Below are positions 59,424 through 64,000 of a DNA stretch of 64,000 bases, in pieces (the first letter of the stretch is position 1; each line of letters opens with the position of its first letter). The position numbers and the translations under genes were made by a program. The DNA is from Burkholderiales bacterium (GTDB lineage Bacteria > Pseudomonadota > Gammaproteobacteria > Burkholderiales > Burkholderiaceae_C): the NCBI GenBank assembly GCA_947448955.1, contig CANFPU010000002.1, forward strand, positions 1 through 64,000, read 5' to 3'. The notes under the pieces are model-generated. The model was given only the letters and a program-made list of their open reading frames with translations. It ran no database searches and was not told the origin of the DNA.

Positions 59424-61547
59424 ATGCCCGACGCGCCGCGCGAACCCAGCCCTGCTCGACGGGCCAAGACCGGCGAGAAGTCCGGCCCGCAGAGGGCCCT
59501 GGAAAAGCTTGGGCTTCGCCGCGACATCGACTTGGCGCTGCACCTGCCATTGCGCTACGAGGACGAGACCCGCGTCACCGCCATCGCCGATGCGCCCGAC
59601 GGCGAGCCGGTGCAGGTCGAAGGCATCGTGCGGGAGTGCCGCATCGAGCTGCGCAGTCGCCGACAACTGCTGGTGCGCATCGAGGACGACAGCGACGACT
59701 TGCTGCTGCGCTTTCTAAACTTCTACCCGAGTCACCAGAAGACCTTGGCCGTGGGCGCGCGGGTGCGGGTTCGCGGCGAGGCCCATGCCGGCTTCTTCGG
59801 CCGCGAGATGGTCCACCCGCAGTTCAAAGCGGTCGACGAGAACAGCCCCCTGGCCACGGCGCTGACCCCCGTCTACCCCACCAGTGCCCAACTGCCGCAG
59901 GCCTATTTGCGCAAGGTGGTGGCTGCGGCGCTGCGGCGCGCGGCGCTTGACGAGGTCCTGCCGCCGGGCACCGTGCCGACCGGACTGCCCAGCCTGCGCG
60001 AAGCACTGCACAGCCTGCACCACCCACCCGCCGGCGCAGCGATGAGCGTGCTGGAGGACCGCAGCCGACCGGCCTGGCAGCGGCTGAAGTTCGAAGAGCT
60101 GCTGGCCCAGCAGCTGTCGCAGCTGGCGTCCCAGCGCGAACGGGCGAGGCTGCGCGCGCCGCTGCTGCGCGCAGAAACAGGGGGCCTGCACGAGCGGCTG
60201 TTGGCGGCACTGCCGTTCCAGCTCACCGCCGCCCAGCGCCGCGTCGCCGAAGAGATCGCGAGCGACCTGATGCGTCCGCCCGAGGCCGGCGCTACCGGCG
60301 ACGGCGCAGTGCCAATGCACCGCTTGCTGCAGGGCGATGTGGGTTCGGGCAAGACCGTGGTCGCCGCGCTCGCTGCGACCGTGGCGATCGACTCGGGCTG
60401 GCAATGCGCGCTGATGGCACCGACCGAATTGCTGGCCGAGCAACATTTCCGCAAACTGGTGCAGTGGCTGGAGCCGCTGGGCGTGGGCATCGCCTGGCTC
60501 ACGGGCAGCCGAAAAGGCCGTGGCAGACGCCAGATGGTCGAACGCGTGGCCTCGGGTGAGGCCGGGCTGGTGGTCGGCACCCAGGCGGTGATCCAGGAAG
60601 ATGTGCACTTCGCCAAGCTGGGGCTGGCGATCATCGATGAGCAGCACCGCTTCGGCGTGGCGCAGCGGCTGGAGCTGCGACGCAAGCTGGCGCCCACCGA
60701 CACCACAAGCCTCAGGCCAGCACTGGAGCCGCACCTGCTGATGATGAGTGCCACGCCCATACCGCGAACGCTGGCGATGACTTACTTCGCCGACCTCGAC
60801 GTCAGCACCATCGACGAGTTGCCGCCAGGCCGCACGCCCATCGTGACCAAGGTGTTTGCCGACAACCGGCGCGACCAGGTCATCGCCCGCATCGCCGACG
60901 AGGTCGGGCGAGGCCGCCAGGTGTACTGGGTCTGTCCGTTGATCGACGAGAGCGAGACGCTGGATCTGCAAAACGCCACCGAAGCCCACGCACAGCTCAG
61001 CGCTGCGCTGCCAGGCCATGCCGTCGGGCTGCTGCACGGCAGGATGCGCCCAGCCGACAAAGCCACGGTGATGGCTCAGTTCATCAGTGGCGAGCTCAAG
61101 CTGCTGGTGGCCACGACCGTGATCGAGGTGGGCGTCGATGTGCCCAACGCCAGCCTGATGGTGATCGAACATGCCGAGCGTTTCGGGCTGAGCCAGTTGC
61201 ACCAACTGCGCGGCCGGGTCGGCCGAGGCGCGGTGGCCAGCGTCTGTGTGCTGCTCTACCAGGGACCGCTGTCGGCCACCGGCAAGGACAGGCTGCGGGC
61301 GATGGCCGAGACCAACGATGGCTTCGAGATCGCCCGGCGCGACCTCGAGATCCGCGGCCCTGGCGAATTCATGGGTGCGCGCCAGAGCGGCGATGCCCTG
61401 CTGCGGTTTGCCGATCTGGACGACGATGCGCCGTTGCTGCAACAAGCCCGAAGTCTGGCGCCCGAGCTGTTGTCCAAGCACGCGGTGGCGGCACGCGCGC
61501 ATGTGGCACGCTGGCTAGACACCCGAGCCGATTTCCTGAAAGCCTGA
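59424..61547 (+). CDS. recG: ATP-dependent DNA helicase RecG
   Basis: A 707-residue branch-migration helicase that remodels stalled forks and Holliday junctions. The N-terminal wedge/OB domain (to about 190) includes LALHLPLRYEDETR. Helicase motifs are LLQGDVGSGKTVVAA (I), APTELLAEQH (Ia), AIIDEQHRFGVAQR (II), MSATPIPRTLAMTYF (III), ATTVIEVGVDVPNA (V) and LHQLRGRVGRG (VI), with the RecG C-terminal hook (LDLEIRGPGEFMGARQSG-like text). ATG 59424 is the first good start. The TGA stop lies inside the first unit of an 83-bp tandem repeat. Confidence 0.95.
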   Translation: MPDAPREPSPARRAKTGEKSGPQRALEKLGLRRDIDLALHLPLRYEDETRVTAIADAPDGEPVQVEGIVRECRIELRSRRQLLVRIEDDSDDLLLRFLNFYPSHQKTLAVGARVRVRGEAHAGFFGREMVHPQFKAVDENSPLATALTPVYPTSAQLPQAYLRKVVAAALRRAALDEVLPPGTVPTGLPSLREALHSLHHPPAGAAMSVLEDRSRPAWQRLKFEELLAQQLSQLASQRERARLRAPLLRAETGGLHERLLAALPFQLTAAQRRVAEEIASDLMRPPEAGATGDGAVPMHRLLQGDVGSGKTVVAALAATVAIDSGWQCALMAPTELLAEQHFRKLVQWLEPLGVGIAWLTGSRKGRGRRQMVERVASGEAGLVVGTQAVIQEDVHFAKLGLAIIDEQHRFGVAQRLELRRKLAPTDTTSLRPALEPHLLMMSATPIPRTLAMTYFADLDVSTIDELPPGRTPIVTKVFADNRRDQVIARIADEVGRGRQVYWVCPLIDESETLDLQNATEAHAQLSAALPGHAVGLLHGRMRPADKATVMAQFISGELKLLVATTVIEVGVDVPNASLMVIEHAERFGLSQLHQLRGRVGRGAVASVCVLLYQGPLSATGKDRLRAMAETNDGFEIARRDLEIRGPGEFMGARQSGDALLRFADLDDDAPLLQQARSLAPELLSKHAVAARAHVARWLDTRADFLKA

Positions 61548-61750
61548 GCTGGACGTCAGGGCCTGCCTGCGCAGGGCCTGACGCCTGCGAAGGGGTGGTG
61601 CGTCTCGCGCCGCGCGGGCTGCAAGCCTGAGCTGGACGTCAGGGCCTGCCTGCGCAGGGCCTGACGCCTGCGAATGGGTGGTGCGTCTCGCGCCACGCGG
61701 GCTGCAAGCCTGAGCTGGACGTCAGGGCCTGCCTGCGCAGGGCCTGACGC
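61542..61750. repeat. 83-bp tandem repeat spanning the recG stop codon, with hairpins
   Basis: Units start at 61542, 61625 and 61708 (third partial). Each begins GCCTGAGCTGGACGTCAGG, so the recG TGA is part of the repeat. Each contains the hairpin CGTCAGG-G-CCTGC-CTGC-GCAGG-G-CCTGACG (61554-61583, 61637-61666, 61720-61749): 7 and 5 bp stems with one G/G mismatch. These probably serve as a reinforced terminator or processing site between recG and oxyR. Confidence 0.9.
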
Positions 61751-61772
61751 AGCACAACTCGATAATCCAAGG

Positions 61773-62705
61773 ATGACCCTCACCGAACTCCGCTACATCG
61801 TTGCCGTCGCCCGCGAGAAGCACTTCGGCCGGGCGGCTGAGGCCTGCTTTGTGTCACAGCCCACGCTGAGCGTGGCGATCAAGAAGCTCGAGGAAGAACT
61901 CGAGGTCAGGCTGTTCGAGCGCGGCACCACCGAGGTCAGCGTCACGCTGCTGGGCGAGGCCATCGTGCAGCAGGCGCAGACCGTGCTGGAACAAGCCGCC
62001 GGGATCAAAGAGATCGCCAAGCGCGGCAAAGACCCGCTGTCGGGGGCGCTTCGGCTCGGGCTGATCTACACCATCGGACCCTACCTGCTGCCCGAGTTGG
62101 TGCGCAACACGATCGAACGGACCCCGCAGATGCCGCTGATGCTGCAAGAGAACTTCACCGTGCGGCTGCTGGAAATGCTGCGCAGCGGTGAGCTCGACTG
62201 CGCGATCATGGCCGAGCCCTTTCCGGACACCGGGCTAGCGGTCGCGCCGCTTTACGACGAGCCCTTTCTGGTGGCTGTGCCGAGCGGCCACTCGCTGGCC
62301 AAACGCGATCGCATCACCGCCGAAGAGTTGAAGCAAGAAACCATGCTGCTGCTGGGCACCGGCCACTGCTTCCGTGACCATGTGCTCGAGGTCTGCCCCG
62401 AGTTCGCTCGCTTTGCGAGCGATGCCGAGGGCATCCAGAAGAGCTTCGAGGGCTCATCGCTCGAGACCATCCGGTACATGGTGGCCTCAGGCATGGGCAT
62501 CACCGTGGTGCCGCAGCTCAGCGTCCGCGCGTTCGAGCGTTCCAGCGGCAGCGACCATGTGCGCTACATCCCGTTCGAGACGCCAGTGCCGAGCCGGCGC
62601 GTGGTGCTGGCCTGGCGACGCAGCTTCACCCGCTACGAAGCGATCGCCGCGCTGCGCAATGCGGTCTATGCCTGCGAGCTCGAGGGGGTGGTGCGGCTGT
62701 CCTGA
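61773..62705 (+). CDS. oxyR: Hydrogen-peroxide-sensing LysR regulator OxyR
   Basis: A 310-residue LysR-type regulator. The N-terminal HTH (residues 1-60) has FGRAAEACFVSQPTLSVAIKKLEEELEVRLFER. In the effector domain GTGHCFRDHVLEVC places cysteines at C199 and C208, the same numbers as the redox pair of E. coli OxyR, so it should be activated by disulfide formation with H2O2. ATG 61773 lies just after AAGGATG context. It is separated from recG by the repeats, and the recG-oxyR neighbourhood is common in related bacteria. Confidence 0.93.
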   Translation: MTLTELRYIVAVAREKHFGRAAEACFVSQPTLSVAIKKLEEELEVRLFERGTTEVSVTLLGEAIVQQAQTVLEQAAGIKEIAKRGKDPLSGALRLGLIYTIGPYLLPELVRNTIERTPQMPLMLQENFTVRLLEMLRSGELDCAIMAEPFPDTGLAVAPLYDEPFLVAVPSGHSLAKRDRITAEELKQETMLLLGTGHCFRDHVLEVCPEFARFASDAEGIQKSFEGSSLETIRYMVASGMGITVVPQLSVRAFERSSGSDHVRYIPFETPVPSRRVVLAWRRSFTRYEAIAALRNAVYACELEGVVRLS

Positions 62706-62793
62706 GTAGATGGCGCCCGCGCTGCACAGGCGTGTAGGGACTTGCAGCAACGAGCATCCCGGTGGCAACGAATCCAGGCATAGTTTTGACCCG

Positions 62794-63588
62794 ATGCCCC
62801 AGACCCAAACCCCGCCGCTGATCTCGCTGCACCAGGTCGACAAGCGCTTTGCCGATGGTCTGCAGGCACTGGACCGTGTGTCGTTGAGCGTGAGCGCCGG
62901 CGAGTTCGTCGCACTGCTCGGGCCCTCGGGTTGCGGCAAGAGCACCGTGATGAGGCTGGCCGCCGGCCTCGAGACCGCCAGCGGCGGCGAGCTCAGCGCA
63001 CCCGCGCTGCTGCCAGGTCCTGATGGCCAGACCGCCTGCGTGTTCCAGGAGCCCACGCTGATGCCCTGGGCGAGCGTGTTCGACAACGTCTGGCTGCCGC
63101 TGAGGCTGCAGGGCCGATCGCGCGCCGACGCCGCACCCGAGGTGCGCCAGGTACTGGCCAGCGTCGGCCTGAGCGACTTCGCGCAAGCCTACCCTGCCGC
63201 ACTGTCGGGCGGCATGAAGATGCGGGCCTCGATCGCACGTGCGCTGGTAACCCGGCCACGCGTGCTGCTGATGGACGAGCCCTTCGCCGCACTCGATGAC
63301 ATCACGCGCCAGAAACTCAACGCCGACCTGCTGGCCTGGTGGCATGGTCGGGCGATGGCCGCGCTGTTCGTCACCCACAGTGTGGCGGAGGCGGTGTTCC
63401 TGAGCCAGCGCGTGCTGGTGATGGCAGCCCGTCCGGGCCGGGTCGTGTTCGAGCTGTCGATAGACCAGCCATACCCGCGCCAACCCGACTTTCGCCATTC
63501 GCCGAGCTTTGCTGAGGCCTGCCGCCAACTGGGCGCAGCGCTGGCCGATGCGCATGAATCGATTCGACCACCCGCCGGGGAGAAATGA
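62794..63588 (+). CDS. NitT/TauT-type ABC transporter ATP-binding protein
   Basis: A 264-residue ATPase: GPSGCGKST (Walker A), VFQEPTLMPWASVFDNV (Q-loop region), AALSGGMKMRASIARAL (signature) and VLLMDEPFAALDDI (Walker B), with VTHSVAEAVF (switch histidine). SGGMKMR instead of SGGMQQR is a feature of a subgroup seen with pyrimidine-precursor or nitrate-type importers. ATG 62794 is the likely start. It overlaps the permease gene by ATGA. The SBP must lie beyond the right edge, so substrate is open. Confidence 0.88.
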   Translation: MPQTQTPPLISLHQVDKRFADGLQALDRVSLSVSAGEFVALLGPSGCGKSTVMRLAAGLETASGGELSAPALLPGPDGQTACVFQEPTLMPWASVFDNVWLPLRLQGRSRADAAPEVRQVLASVGLSDFAQAYPAALSGGMKMRASIARALVTRPRVLLMDEPFAALDDITRQKLNADLLAWWHGRAMAALFVTHSVAEAVFLSQRVLVMAARPGRVVFELSIDQPYPRQPDFRHSPSFAEACRQLGAALADAHESIRPPAGEK

Positions 63589-64000
63589 TGAAACCGTCCT
63601 GGCGCGAAAACGGCTTGCCAATGGCGGTGATGCTCGGCCTGATCGCCGCCTGGGAGTTGCTGGTTCGCGCCGCCGACATCCCCGCCTACACGCTGCCCGC
63701 GCCGTCGCTGGTGGCCCAGACGCTGGTGGCGAATTTCGGCTCGCTGGCCAGCAGCTGGTGGGTCACGCTGAAGATCACTTTCGGCGCGCTGGCGCTGGCC
63801 TGCGCGGGTGGCGCGCTGATCGCCGCGGTGTTCGCGCTATCGCCCACGCTCGAGCGGGCACTGTTCCCGGTCGCGGTGGTGCTGCAGGTCACGCCGATCG
63901 TCGCGGTCGCGCCGCTGATCCTGATCTACGTCGAGAGCACCAACGCAGCACTGCTGCTGTGCGCCTGGATCGTCGCGTTCTTCCCGGTCCTGTCCAACAC
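63585..64000 (+). CDS. NitT/TauT-type ABC transporter permease, partial
   Basis: A BPD_transp_1 permease running off the right edge, with about 138 codons visible. Translation begins MMKPSWRENGLPMAVMLGLI; the first helix leads to DIPAYTLPAPSLVAQTL, the usual entry of NitT/TauT permeases, and the following helices have VTLKITFGALALACAGGALI and LQVTPIVAVAPLILIYV. Starts are ATG 63585 (overlapping the ATPase stop, ATGA) or ATG 63588. Confidence 0.85.
   Translation, partial: MMKPSWRENGLPMAVMLGLIAAWELLVRAADIPAYTLPAPSLVAQTLVANFGSLASSWWVTLKITFGALALACAGGALIAAVFALSPTLERALFPVAVVLQVTPIVAVAPLILIYVESTNAALLLCAWIVAFFPVLSN

Noticed and set aside
59715-61502. 595-codon frame antisense to recG
   Set aside because: No recognisable fold, and it mirrors the recG codons with all helicase motifs on the other strand.

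Overview
This is a GC-rich, gene-dense chromosomal window from a beta-proteobacterium, most likely Burkholderiales (Leptothrix/Rubrivivax/Ideonella-like). The inference rests on protein style, the recG-oxyR and purB-pyrF neighbourhoods, and REP-like repeats of a type I recall from that order. No rRNA, tRNA, phage, insertion sequence or CRISPR array was seen.

Layout. (1) 1-4607, minus strand: a purine-nucleoside-type (BMP family) ABC transporter, cut by the left edge. (2) 4923-9770, plus: adenosine deaminase, then tonB and a TonB-dependent receptor behind a leader rich in inverted repeats. (3) 9932-11440: ALDH7-type aminoadipate-semialdehyde dehydrogenase. (4) 11542-14387: a visibly AT-richer island with a 2-oxoglutarate/Fe(II) dioxygenase, a small SET-domain protein, a GNAT/aminoacyl-transferase-like protein and a Cys-cluster protein, bounded on the right by structured 108-bp repeats. 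(5) 14850-19515, minus: a second complete BMP-type ABC transporter. (6) 19730-33017, minus: a 13-gene array with a third BMP-type transporter (AtzT-like SBP, two permeases, ATPase), formamidase, biuret amidohydrolase, a NitT/TauT-type ABC transporter, a second isochorismatase-fold amidohydrolase, allophanate hydrolase (AtzF), an AtzH/HpxZ protein and a GntR regulator. (7) 33421-34941, minus: an amidase-signature hydrolase. (8) 35283-41665, plus: a urea/amide-type (Urt-like) five-gene ABC transporter followed by AtzG and AtzE homologues. (9) 41692-43741, minus: an M20 deacylase and a nitrilase-superfamily amidase. (10) 44003-46258, plus: purB and pyrF. (11) 46263-54008, minus: a chemosensory operon (MCP, CheA, CheW, CheB, CheR) ending in a response-regulator adenylate cyclase. 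(12) 54411-64000: queA, a D-threonine-aldolase-like gene with a truncated RidA fragment, PBP1A, recG, oxyR and the start of another NitT/TauT-type transporter.

The central theme is scavenging nitrogen from ureides and amides. AtzG+AtzE, AtzH and AtzF are the enzymes that take 1-carboxybiuret to ammonia and CO2 in the cyanuric-acid pathway. Here they sit with BiuH and a second isochorismatase-fold hydrolase instead of cyanuric acid hydrolase, which fits biuret or triuret as the substrate (inference). Upstream of the 13-gene array I read a good sigma-54 -24/-12 element at 33096-33112 and two NtrC-like palindromes centred about 53 bp apart, roughly 100 and 154 bp before the predicted start. That would place the system under nitrogen-limitation control. 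The array also looks mosaic: five genes (formamidase to NitT ATPase) separate the third BMP transporter's permeases from its ATPase, and REP-like elements sit at two places inside it.

The least explained gene set is the AT-rich island at 11.5-14.4 kb, and the che operon with an adenylate cyclase output and no cheY is also unusual.
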